Shown here: positions 37,956 through 50,372 of the stretch, piece after piece
Numbering within the stretch: the stretch's first letter is position 1
How the letters are laid out: the number at the start of each line of letters is the position of its first letter
Assembly: GCA_003342815.1 (NCBI GenBank)
Contig: PTEX01000312.1
Coordinates: 589,340 to 653,339, forward strand
Direction of reading: 5' to 3'
Source: Eudromia elegans
Lineage: Eukaryota; Chordata; Aves; Tinamiformes; Tinamidae
DNA length: 64,000 bases
Position numbers and translations under genes: made by a program
Notes under the pieces: generated by a model
Database searches by the model: none
Seen by the model: only the letters and a program-made list of their open reading frames with translations
Told to the model about the DNA's origin: nothing

Positions 37956-39104
37956 TCAGGATTATCAGGAATAGGCAACAAAAACTGACATAATCAAAAT
38001 ATCCTCTGGAAATGTGAAACAGGATAGTATATCGTCCCACTGATGACAGGCTGAAACAGAAATGTGCAGGTGCATTGTATCTCTCTAAAATGTTGAAGTC
38101 AATGTTAAAGTCTAGACTGGTTGACAGCAGTCATATCATATCATATCATTCGCTCCAGTGTAAAAGGAAAAGATACTCACAGGAAAAATAGGTGAACCTC
38201 ACCTGGTGATTTACATCCATCATAACTGCATGTCTGTGAAAAAGATGATGATTCTTTGTCTTTACTGATAAAAAGTATATTATTTTGAAGCTTCAGTCCA
38301 TTACTGCAAGAGGATATTATAGTACTTATCATTCAGAAGTAGATATGTGTTTGTGATAGCTTTGAGAATTATGATTCCAGTGAAAAGAGGCACACTCAAT
38401 TATAGAATCTCTGTTTTTCTGGAAAGTATAATATGGACAAGAATTAATTTTAATAATTAAACTAAGTGGACTGCATACACATGAAGCAGAAATGCATTTT
38501 GTTCACTATTAGTTTCTTATGCTTGACTCATCTTAGTATATTTCAGATATACAGATATACAAGATCACTTACTTGTATTCTTTAAACAGATCTATGCTCC
38601 AGGAATTTCTTATACAATTAAAGTTTCACTTGTATGTTAATAAATACAACCTTACAAAGCTGTATCAATGTCCTATGTGGAGACCTCCTTTCAAAAGACC
38701 TTCTTTTACAATGGTGAACTCTTAACAGGAAACATAAAACTGTGTGCAAATATTACAGTGTAGCCATAAATTTCCCTGTAAGTGATCCTTTTTGCTAAAC
38801 AGTGCTCATCTTATGCCTGCATTATTAAAACAATCTACTTCTTTCTATGCTATGCAACAGAGTGGGCTTCCACTACTTAGACTTTATAGTTCACAAACTT
38901 TTTTCTCATGATTTTTTTAAGTTAAGATTATTGTCCTTTTCTTTTTGCAAGTTTTCAGAAGCAGAACATAATTATGTATTATGAAGTGCTACAGTTGCCA
39001 GAGGAAAACAAAGAAAGATAAATAATTCAGACCGTCACAGGTAGTTTGCTCTTCTATGTCAATTCAGAAATGTCAGATACTCTTGTTCTAAAAATTGAGC
39101 CCAC
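37956..39104. other. AT-rich non-coding DNA, no gene seen
   Basis: No gene or further transposon was recognised. A short (TCATA)4 repeat lies at 38131-38150. Confidence 0.6.
38131..38150. repeat. (TCATA)4 microsatellite
   Basis: Four tandem 5-bp units, the last with one change. Confidence 0.9.
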
Positions 39105-39615
39105 TGCCAATTTTGGGCTAATATATTTTTATTTATATATATATAAGGCAAGCAAACAGCACTGGGTGTGCAGGGAGCCTGCGCTCCACCAACACACACA
39201 CCCTTAGGTTTGAGTGGTAGCTATTTATCTGCATCCTTAATTACATATTCAAAGGGAAATGGTTTCACCTAATACATATTCAGATCCTATCTCCACTTTG
39301 TATTTAAACTAGTCTCCGCCTCTTGGCGCATGCACGCTGTTTCTTGGTGGTGGTCCCTGAGGATCGTTTTGATGAAGTAGGGACGCCTTCCTCAGTCTAA
39401 ACTTATGACCATTTCTGTCTTCGCATGCGCAGTTGGGGTGGAATCTTACATGGAGACCGCAGGACTGTTCAAACTTGTTTCAGACAGCAGAGGTTCTTCT
39501 TTCATTATCCGCAAGCTGCATCTGCTCAGTTCTGCTTTGCAAGCATATCCTATCTTAGCAAGCATATTCTGTATGTGGAAGCTTTTGGTCTAGATTGCAG
39601 ACCCTTTATCTATAC
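39105..39615 (-). mobile_element. Probable ERVL-like LTR remnant
   Basis: The segment stands out by its mixed GC content and by features usual for avian ERVL-type LTRs. Read on the minus strand, these are CGCATGCG-like boxes near 39423 and 39330, an AGAGGCGGAGACTAG stretch followed by a TTTAAATAC TATA-like box near 39305, then a GTTGGTGGAGCGCAGGCTCC block near 39175-39195, and an AATAAA near 39130. Family and ends are from memory of such elements; exact termini and target duplications were not resolved. No internal retroviral genes lie beside it. It is an old fossil. Confidence 0.5.
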
Positions 39616-42600
39616 CTTATGCAGAAACAATACAGCCCTCAATCCACTTTTTTTATTTACACGAATCATAATAGAATATCTCACACTCTGAAAAATTCAG
39701 AGCGCATCTTGCATATGCTTTTGTCCCTTTGCTTCAACATAACCATGATGTTAAACAGATCACAAAATGCACATCTGTGTAAGCTTTTTATTCAGTTCAA
39801 ATTTTCTGTACAATTCATTTTTTAAATATTATTAAATATAATTAAAGTCATATTAGCTTCAAAAAAGTTGAGATATTGCAATACTTTTGCATCTTAACAG
39901 TTTGGATTTGAAATGAAAAGACTACCTTTTAAACATATTTCACTCGTTAACATGAAATAGAAGCTTAATAAAGTCTAAACATCTTTTCTAAAATATGGAT
40001 TTGTTCCATTACTTAAACTTTTAAAAATAAAAGTTAAATGATTTGATACATTTAATTTAAAAAAAGAATGAAAGATTAGAGGTATGCATTAATATATATC
40101 ACAACCTAATCCTGTCTTCTCAAACCTGATAACAATGTCAAAAAATTCTCGCTCTGTAAGGTCTCTTGGGAAATTCTAGACCAGGACGTCCTCTTCTAGA
40201 ACTACTCCATTAAAGTCCTGTTATTAAAGAATGCTTGACTCTTACATATACATCTACTTTTCATATAAATTACCTATTCTAGTTTCCAAGATTCAGAGTA
40301 AAGAAAGGAAACTTCACTCTCACAAACTTATCTTTATTTAAATAATTGTCATCAAGATATTTTTTAAGAAGGTCAATAAAAGAAATGCTTAATTTCTTAG
40401 AAAAAATACAGATGAATCAATATTTTAGGTAATTCTGTATTGATGGGACCTCTGTTCAAACACTGTTATTTGATTTTTGACCTGCTCCGCCCCCCAGAAA
40501 AGTCTCATTAAAAAATCTAGAAGCTGTGATTCCAATCCAATCTTGAATGTTCCTGAGTAGTAAAAAATGATAGAATAATCTAACACTAATATGAAAGGGA
40601 GAAGGTATTCCTTGGCCACTGCAGTAATTCGGCCCTATTAGCAATATGTTCTATATACTTGGGAGATTTTCTAACTCTGATGCCTTTGTGCAAAAGAAGT
40701 AATACAATCTGTAAAAGTGGTCTATTTCATCTGTCTCTGTAGGTCTACCCAAACAGTGTTTTTAAAAAAGGACTAGAAGCCAAAGGACTTTCACAAGACA
40801 AAAAGGGCCAAAACAAACCCAGCTATCCCTGCATAATCAAAAATAGGTGTTCTTTCCTCTTCACATTTGAAAATTTGTTTAAAAACAGCAAAATCTCATT
40901 ATAACATGACAAGAAAGAAACTTAGAAAAAGCCTCTAGGAATTTTGATAAACTCTTCTGTTTTACATTGTCTCTAATCAAACACATATGTGATTTCCTTC
41001 CAGTTTAGTAAGAAATATTTTAATATGTATTCAGGTCATTATTCCTATAGCTCTGTATTTAAGAGGTTTACATGAAAACTATTTAGAATTACACATTGTA
41101 TTGTGCAGAGGGTCACATTACAAAGATTATCAAAGATTACACCAAGAATCTGAAAAAACAGATTGGCTTATTTTCATCTTTGAATTCAGGACAAGAACAA
41201 AGAGGTGTAAGACTAGATAAAAAAAGAAGTCACTCTACTTTTCTATTATTGGATATTAAACATTTTATCTCATCATTAATGTAAGATTAATTTCAAATCT
41301 AAGAATCAGAAGGGCACAACTCTTTTCACAGCTCTATCAAATGAAAACACTCCATAAAGATATTTTTTTATTATAATAAATGTAATTGTCTTCTGCCAAA
41401 ACTCTAATCCTCTCAACTATCCTCAATTCAGGATGATTTGACAAACCCTGTTGTAGCTTCAAGCAAAAGGATACTGATTACCTCAGTATTAGACTTTTAA
41501 GACACTCTTTCAACTAAATGACATCCTTAAGCCATAGGCCGTGCTCCTTTCACCTCGTATATAGACAACATAAGCATAAACGCATTGTCAACAGCTGTTA
41601 GTTATCAGGCTACAGTACAAACTCCTGTGGTGGGGAAATGGAAAAATGCTACTTCTAATTAAGACCTTATGGAAAGATTCATTGTACCATAGCAGAATGT
41701 AAACAGGTCCTACCTGCAGTGTTCATCCCATGAAAATGTGTACACATTAAATAAAACAAATGCAGCCACTTATTCACCCAGGATGAATATTGTCTGCTGC
41801 ACCATGTAAAAACAGAGTGCAATTTAAAAGACATCAGTTAGCAAAATTGGAATTCAGTATACACTAAATATAGGGTCTGTACTAATCTATAAATGGTGAT
41901 AGTTTAAATTATCCTGTATATTCCACTTCCATAAATTTAACTTCTATAAAATCTACCATTTGCTTATTATCTTGTGTAATCTTCCAATGCGTAGCCAATT
42001 GGATTTCTCATATATTTTAACTTTGCCACTTTTAAATTAAAAAAATTCTCTGAGGTCAACCAAACAAAATGTTACCTTTTTGTCATCTAATCTTCATTTT
42101 TATAGTGAGAAATTTCTGTCAGAGCAATGTTGATGTAAACTGTACACATTAACATTCTTCAAAAGTCTATAAATACTTTGTATAATTAGAATGCAATTTA
42201 TGGTTGCTACTAAAACATCCAAATAGTTACACTTAATTTATAATTATTGAAGCTGGGATAGATAAAATGACAGGCAACATAATCAAGAAGAAAAACATGT
42301 GAATAAATAAGGCAATCTTCATTTTTGTATCTACTACTTAGCTACTGCTTTTTTGGGGGTGGGGGGGATAGAAAAACCCTTTAAGATAGCAAGAAGAAAA
42401 AATATGTCTTTAAAAAAAAAGTAAAGGACAGTATTAAAGTCCATACTGATCTTAAATATGCAGTTCAATGTTGATATGAGAAATAGTATATGATTTACTT
42501 TTGCAGATAAAACTGTTTTTGAGACTCAAACTGCAATCTAGTTATTAGTATACATAATAAAAGGCAGATAAACACTTTAAAAAAACTGCAAAAGTGTCAT

Positions 42601-43909
42601 TATCTCTTTAACAGACTTCCTTGAAACAGAGAAGTACAGTACAACAGATTTCAGTTTAATTTACCATGTCAGGAAAACAGAATAAATCCACTGAACTCAG
42701 CATGGAATATAATTGTAAACCAATATCAGATCAGATATGGACAATTTAGCTAATATTATGGAAGAGAGGCATTAAACAAGAGGATTAGACAGTACTGTCC
42801 TTTACATTTTTAAAATACATGTTAAGAATTTTTAACACTCCGTGCTATGGAAAAGCATAAATGCTATATTTACATTGCTCATCTAGAAGCTGATTCTGAT
42901 TACCCTTGGTACTTTCAAAATTAGGTAACTACAAATATATATATTTTTTGCCTTTGTTAACCTTTAATTCCCCTGCTAAAAACCAGTATGGTGCACTGCA
43001 CGTTGAAAGCAGCTGTTATTCCTTAATTTCACTGATTCTGTGCTAATTTGGCAAAAATGACTTGAGGTACTAAATGAGCTAATTAAGATAGAGTTCGTAT
43101 TTGTAGTGTGACTTATTATTTGTTGTTGTCAGAAATCAAAATATGAGTTGCATTAAAAATAAGAAACAAGCCAAGAAATTTTGGTAGTCACAATGTATAC
43201 AACAAATGGGAAGTGCTACAGCATTCGGATGACAGAGACATTTGTTTTGCACATACTTGTAGTTGCATCTTGTGAAATTAGGAAACAGTAAATTTTGTAT
43301 CTTCTTAACAATAAAAGCTTTACACAATTAATTTGATTTAATTTCTGGAATGCTACCTGTACACTAGGGCTCCTTACCAGATAATTATAAAATTTTATAA
43401 AAATGGAGGAAAAAAAAGCTTTTGTTGTTCATTAAAACACCAATAAATCCAATTCCTTACACTAATGAGTAGATTTAGTTAAAAAAAAAGTAATGACTTC
43501 TGTGAGATGAAACTTCTAGCCTTTCAAAAATTTTGTATAAATAGCATCAGAAAAAAAAGCAATAAAAAAGAGATTAAACTTCTTATTTTACAAGCACCAG
43601 AGTAGTCTTTTTGAATTATATTTTTAGAATTCCATTTGGAATAAAATGAAGTTGTTTTATCTAATTTTTTTCCCATACCTTCAGCAGAACAGCACTGTTT
43701 GCCTGAAGCAGTTTCCAGTATTTCAACTGAAAAATGGTTCTGTCAGGGCATATTCAAGGAAACATCCTTAGTCATGAAAATCTAATCGAAAAGAGAGAAA
43801 ACCATTCTAGGCTTGGTGACCCCACAGAAGACAAGTATTCAGGTCATTGGCAGAAGGAAGAGGGCAGGACACTTCAGCCTTTTTAAACTGTGACATTGAA
43901 TTTATCTTG
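39616..43909. other. AT-rich non-coding DNA, no gene seen
   Basis: No reading frame above about 76 codons, and no repeat family was recognised. A G-rich run sits at 42355-42367. Confidence 0.6.
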
Positions 43910-44203
43910 TGTGGGTATATTGAGGAGCAAGGGTCTCTAAGATGGTGAAACAAAGACCTTTATGGAAGCCACACTGCAGCTTATATACCCTCATACAAAC
44001 CCTTTCCCCTCCCATGAGAAACATACAGAGGACCCCCACACCCTCTCCATGAGATGCTCACATGGTAACCACAGAGCTCCATGAGCTAACCAATCCTCAT
44101 GAGCCCCAAACACCTTTATCCAATCATTTCAAAAGGTCCTAATGACCGGAATTTTACATCTCAATGACTCCTGAGTTTGCCCCAGGCTTTGCAGACTCCT
44201 ATA
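43910..44203 (-). mobile_element. Solo endogenous retrovirus LTR with intact 6-bp target duplication
   Basis: It is the same family and orientation as the LTR at 22.66 kb: the plus-strand left edge is TGTGGGTATATTGAGGAGC, and inside are the GGTGAAACAAAGACCTTTAT and GCTTATATACC stretches (the reverse of R/U5 and the TATA box). It is flanked by identical hexamers, ATCTTG at 43904-43909 and at 44204-44209, which fixes both ends and shows an independent integration. Six-base duplications fit class II avian retroviruses. No proviral interior remains. Confidence 0.92.
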
Positions 44204-47200
44204 ATCTTGAACCTGAAGAATTTTCCTAGAAAACAAAAAATATGATGCTCTCCAAGGTTTATTTTAGTTCTGGACCTGCACAACTGCTGAACTGGTATTA
44301 ATAATTACCTACTTTAAAATATGGATTAAAAGATCAAGAAATCGTAGAATTTCTTGATGCTACAGGTGATGCACTATTTTCAGTTAGGAAGGTAATTTGA
44401 AGGTGAGGAAGGTAATAATGCAGAGTACAGTCATCTGCAGCAATTCATGACCTACTGGCAGCTTCTTTATGTTAAACTGCTTTGATGCTCACTTGAATAG
44501 ACTGATAATCTCTGTGGATTCTGGATATATCAGTGTTATAGACTGCTTTTCTTGCAGAAATGCTCCACAAGATTAACATTTGCTAGATGATAGGTATTCA
44601 TGGATGAATGGCTATAAAGCATACTGAAATCTCACTTTAAATGAGCTTTATTATTACAACAAGCACATTTTAAACATTACAGAAATTTACAGTATGCTTT
44701 TGTAATATGCAGCATTTTGCATATTTTTGTGATAGGCAATATGAAGTAAATACAAGTTACAAAAATACGAAAAACATGGAGCATATCAAAAAATGCCATT
44801 ATATCAGCATATTTCAGAAGAAAAGAAGCATAAGAGAGTAGAAGACATTTGCTTTTTATCAGGCTTTCCACTCTACCTTTCTGAGAGGACTTAAGAGGCA
44901 TATACATTTAGTCAAAAGTAATGTTGCTAAGTTCAGAAAGAAGGTATTGCTTCACAAAAATTTACGGGTTGTGAGAATTCTTTTGATTGCATGAGCATGT
45001 ATCAGAAATTCTAGGTCAACATCCTACTTGTTCTTAGCAAGGTGTGCTAGCCCCTGTGAGTAGTCCCACTGCTGTGGATAGTCTGCTTCCAGAACAAAAG
45101 CTAATTAGCTTACCTCTGTATGAACTGTAGGTTGAACTCTCTTTGACTTCTCACTTGCTTTTTCCGGAATAACTCAGTACAGGAGTTGCTGATCTAACTG
45201 ATAGGCTGGATTCTCAGGCCTACAGAGGGCTTCTAGAAGTCTGCAGCTCCACAGCATGGAAATTTAAAACAGTTGTAGATGTAATTTACTACAATCCTTG
45301 CAATGCTTGCTTTTGTTGGAACTCAGTACTGCAGAATGATGCAATGCTCAGCATGCTTGTCTGTTTTTTGATTTGAAATATGTTTCAATTTCTTGTTATA
45401 AAGTAACAACTTAAAACCTGACCCAAATCTAAAGGTAAAAAGGAAAAACCCCAATTATACTCTTTTTTTTTTTTCATTCCCATTATACAGCTCTTCAGCA
45501 TTTTAGTTGAAATAGTAGTATATGCAGTTTCTGAAGTTTTTGAAAACTAGAGGATGAAGATTGGATCAAGATTAGACTCTAGATATCAGAAAATCAAGGG
45601 CTGCCAAATGAGATACATGACTAAATTTCCTTTGGAGATTTTGTCCTGAAACAGGCATGAGAAGACTCCACCTCTACCTACTTACTGGACTATCCAGACT
45701 CCAATCACACTGGACTGTCACACTGTACCGTCTTTTCCCCTCTATGGAGGTCAGGAAACTAAAGGACATATATCTGGACATATATACCTTATCTTAATGT
45801 GAGATTTTATATGCCTGGAATACAAACTTGAAAACTCTCTTCAGTTGCATAGTATAAATATAGGCACAAAATCTGCACAGGTATATATTACGAAGAAAAT
45901 ATATAGTGTACCTTATAACGGAAGTCAGGCATGCTCAGAGTGCTGTCTATAACTAGAATCAGCAGTCATTTTCAAAGACAAGTAATTACCTAAAAGTTAC
46001 AGAAATAACAGGTTTCTTTGTACAATGAAGAAAGACATAACTGAAGTGAAAATGCCACCCTAAAATACATCTGGTAAATCAAACTATAAGTGGCACATAT
46101 TTGCAATACTTAAAAAAATTCAAAATTTTCCCACATAACCATTTTAGAAAAATTTGCGATGGACAATTGCAGGAAGATTCTGAGTCTATGCACAGAAAAT
46201 ACACTTCATATGTTAGCAGCCAGTGCATGTATTTATGTGTCCTGTAGTTGCTGCATTTTGATGGCTGCCTTTTACCCAATATACATTGTTCTGTTAGCAA
46301 TTACTGTGTTTTTGTGAGTGGCATTCTCATCTTTCATTGATATACTCACATCATAGTTATGTCAGTGTGAAGTATAAGCAAGAAATATTACTGACTCACT
46401 ATCTGTTATAAACACATGGGCAATCTTATGCAGTATTAGGATTATGTTGAGAAGTAAATGTACAATCTTAGGGAAGTATCAGTGTGCAATCAGCATGCTT
46501 TTCTTCCTACATTCATCATAAAAACTAGGTGATGAATAGGCATTCTTGTTTCATGTTTCAGGATTTTGAGATCTGAAATTCTGTTTTTTGTTTTCTAATT
46601 CGGACTAAATCACTAAATCACTAAAATTTAATGTTATGTTCAAAGAAAAAAAAATTGGGTCAATAACATATCAAATTTTTGCTTTTTTATATCACATGAA
46701 AAAAAAACCTTCCCAAACACAGTTTGAAAAGGCAAGTTTTATTTTTATTCTTAAAATATTAAAGCTGGATATTTCACTCATCCTTTTCAATAAATGATAT
46801 CGTATGTCTCTCATTTGACAATTATTTCTATGTCTTCCTGATACTAATCCTCAATAACTTTCAAATTTTTGTTTTTCATTATAAAATATTCCTATCTTGT
46901 ATTAGGAGACTTAAGATTATCTGATCATCAGGTCAGATCAGTCATGAAAGACAAGTACTGCTGAGACAGAGCAGAATTTGATCATGAAATTGCAGAAGGG
47001 GGAATGAATATATTTAAATGACCTGTCAAAATGTTGCTAAAGCATATTACTTTAGTTGTAATTACCAAACAGTGATTTTTTATGCATATTTAATACCTGC
47101 CTACTACACACTTGACAATTGTGAAAAAAAAAAAAAAATATGTTTCAAATCATGAAACTAGTATTCATTTGGCACACTCATGGCGTTCTTCTGGCAAGTA

Positions 47201-48323
47201 ATTAAGTTTTAATGCTACAGTAAATGAAATTTATTTCTGAGTGTTATGATTATAAAAACCTACACATAAATCACTTTAACAAGAGAAGAATAAAATTCTA
47301 ACCCATTCAAAACTGGCTCTGCTCTCGGTTGTCTGAGTTTGTTCAGCATTTCAGAATTGTTGCAAACTAGTTAATGTCTGATCTAATTTTAAAATAAAAG
47401 GTTAGTTGTTTCTCAGCTGTTTCAGCAAATCCTGATTCCCACTGGAAAGATAAATGGAACTGTCCTTAAAGGAAGCTGCTCTGTGGCATTTCTGGTTCAA
47501 ATACTACAAATAGGACAGGTTATCGGCTTATGCCATCTAAACAATCTGCAAGCTTTGGAGCAGAATTTTCCACTTTTATTGAAGTAGTACATAATTCTTT
47601 TGAGTCCAATGTACTATGCAAAAGGTTCAAACATGTTATATTCTGTCTAGAACTTTTTGCTTAACCTCTAGTGGCTGTTATTTAAACAATAATTGACCTT
47701 CTGCTGATACTTTTAGATAATGCTTGTGACATTTATGAAAATATTCTGGTATGGCTAGAAAACTAAATAGTGAATTTTTCAATGTAGACATGTTTTTTGT
47801 GAAGCAACTTGTCCTTTCTCAAGGGAGCTATAAATCATGTATGCAGATCAAAGAATAACTGCTCAGTTTATTGCTCTTCTAAAATATAATTTACTCTCAG
47901 AGCTAGATCAGAAATATAAAACTGGAAATTCACTCCATTTTTTTTCCCAACAGCTAGAATTACAATTTAACCCGCACAAAAGCAGCTATTCAAAGTATAA
48001 TTTCTAAAGTCACTTTCTACAAATTATTTAATTATGGTAAGGGTCAAACTACAGAGTAGCATTCAGCTATCTAAAAGAGCTCTTAAAATCTGGGAAATTC
48101 CAGTGTATCCCAAATAGCCTCTATCTGTGTCTCCATAATTTTTGTTGAAGGAATATGATGTTCTGGAAGAGAAGTCTTATAAAGGAGAAATAACTTTCTT
48201 CCAACATATGTCTTCAGCATTTGGTAGAGTATTAATCCAGGAAGATTATAAAGAAACTCTTAATGCTTTCTAAACAGTTTTGGAAACCATGACTAAAAGC
48301 AGGCCATCCATTCATTTATGTCA
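44204..48323. other. AT-rich non-coding DNA, no gene seen
   Basis: No gene or transposon was recognised apart from simple tracts, including a T run near 45461-45473 and a 15-base A run at 47124-47138. Confidence 0.6.
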
Positions 48324-48749
48324 TGTCCAAAGAAGAGCAATAAAGCAGGTGAACGGGGTTGGAGCACAAACTTTATGAGGAGGAGCTGAGGGAGCTGGGA
48401 TTATTTAGTCTGGAGAAGAGGTGTCTCAGGGGAGATTTTGCTGCTCTTTACAACTCCCTGAAAGCAGGTTATTGTAAGGCTGGGGTCTATCTCCTCCAAA
48501 ATAACTACCCTGAGGACAAGAGGGAATGGCCTCAAGTTGCACCAGGGTAGCTTCAGCTTAGATCTTAGAAAAAAATTCTACACGCAAAGAGCACTGAAGC
48601 ATTGGCAGAAGCTGCCTGGGAAAGTGGTGGAGTCACTGATACACTGGGAACATGGCTTAGCAGGCATGGTGGTGATGGTTTTATGGTTGGACTTAACGAT
48701 CTTGAAGGTCTTTTCCAACCATAATGCTTATATGATTCTATGATTCTAT
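48324..48749 (+). mobile_element. CR1 LINE 3' end, different subfamily
   Basis: It starts GTCCAAAGAAGAGCAA and translates to [22 protein letters not shown] and then a LYNSLKAG region typical of CR1. Further 3' come the GTGGTGGAGTCAC and GATCTTGAAGGTCTTTTCC stretches, and it ends in TATGATTCTATGATTCTATT, the classic avian CR1 3' terminal repeat. The ORF2 remnant stops at 48550. It is 5'-truncated and inactive. Confidence 0.95.
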
Positions 48750-50224
48750 TAGTCCTTTGACTCTTACATATTAAACAACATTGTAAATATGGCTTTAGAA
48801 TTTTTTCTTTTTTTTTTTTTATGGTTGTTAAACTAATTTTTTTGCCATCTAACTTGTACAAAATTATGTAAGGGACAGACACAGTCATAGAGAGCTCCCA
48901 AAATGTACAGAACACATGCAGAAGAAGCAGGCCCATCCCTACTTGTAAGCAAGGAAATGAAGTCCGGATCTTCTAATGTTGCTCTCTACGGCCAGGATAA
49001 AGGTGTCCCTTCTTCTCTCCTTCCAGAGAGATATATAACCTAGGCAAAAACCTTCTATAAAGGTATATTAGTTCTTTTTCCTTTTTCTTCTAAGTGTGTT
49101 TGACCACTCTGCATAAGTTAGCAAAGGATTATTTTCAAGGTAAGCTTGTAAAAGTAGAGAAACCATTTCAAAATATAGATTGATTTAATTCATGTTAGGA
49201 ACCCTGCATGAAATGCAAAAGAGCTGCTTCTATACACTTCAAAAGCTTTTCCTTCACTGCACCCTTCCAGTACTGCCAATCAGGTGTAGAAACTGTAGGA
49301 AATTCATCCTCATACTGCTACTTATAAGCATAGATGACAAATTACAGTAACACTGACTCACAAGGTACATGTACCAGTTCATTTTGAAAGCTTATCTGCA
49401 CATCTGAGCTTCATGTTTGAGCAAAATCTCAAAAAAAACCCTAAACTGAAAATCTAAGTCTGTCATGATATATGTGAGGAACTTAGTTAAAAACATTAAC
49501 AATCTCTTTTTAATGTCTTAAAGTACCTGTGGAAATAATTGATAATTAAATGTGGAATGTAGACCTGCTGTATCTGTAGCTGAACACTGCAAAAAATCAG
49601 TGTTTCACAAGGCTTCACACAAAGGTATGAAAATATCCTCAGATTTTTTCCTCTATTAAAAAAAAAAAAAAAAAGGAAACAATTTTAACTCAATTTTCTT
49701 TGCGATTGAGGTTACACAAGGCACCAGAACTGTACTCAGCTGACTTGCTGGAGAAAAAAAACACGGCTAGAAAGATTGCATGTATCTAAAAAATTTTCTT
49801 GCAACATTTTTGCATGCATTTTCTTAGACATGAAGTCAGAGTGATTTTGTGCTTATTAAAGTGAACTCATTAATACATCAAGCCATTTGCTACTGAGTTG
49901 CATGGATAGTCCTTCTATTTTTCTCTTTGTTATCTTAGGAGGTGAAATAAAAGATCATTATATTTACAGCATTCTGTTGCAACATTCTTCAGATGTTAGG
50001 TTTGGAGGTTCCTTTAAGTTTGCAGTGTCTGTGGCCAGTTGGAACAGCTTCATTTTTTTCTAACTGCACTGAAAGGGCCTTCTTGCAGCCTCGTTTATCT
50101 ACAAAATTAATCAATAGGAAAGAAGGAAAATATATTTTCATTTAAAATTTCTGTAGAGCAGACGTCCCTTTATACTGCACAGCTGAGCACAGCAACTTTA
50201 TCTCACTGAGAAATGGTCTTGTTG
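48750..50224. other. AT-rich non-coding DNA, no gene seen
   Basis: A 123-codon minus-strand frame (48565-48936) lies partly across the CR1 and a poly(T) stretch (reading as Lys-rich) and is not credible as a gene. A 17-base A run lies at 49658-49674. Confidence 0.6.
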
Positions 50225-50372
50225 TTCCTTTCTACCTTCCTGTCTAGGTGTTTCTGCACAGCAGCCCTGTAACTCAGGCTTATAACGAATTAATGGTTTG
50301 GTGTCATCTGCAAAGTGGGCGCACTCCTCCGTAGCCTCCTCGAGGTCATTGATAAAAGACTCAGATTTTGCC
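50225..50372 (-). mobile_element. CR1 LINE reverse-transcriptase fragment
   Basis: The minus-strand frame reads FINDLEEATEECAHFADDTK, the CR1 reverse-transcriptase stretch around the FADD catalytic motif (CR1 has FI(N/D)DLDEG...SKFADDTK), then a GCCAET segment matching the downstream CR1 region. Only about 150 bp remain, with no CR1 3' end, so it is an internal relic whose flanks have decayed or been lost. Confidence 0.8.

Noticed and set aside
48565-48936. 123-codon minus-strand frame
   Set aside because: It runs through a poly(T) tract (read as poly-Lys) and the antisense of a CR1 3' end.
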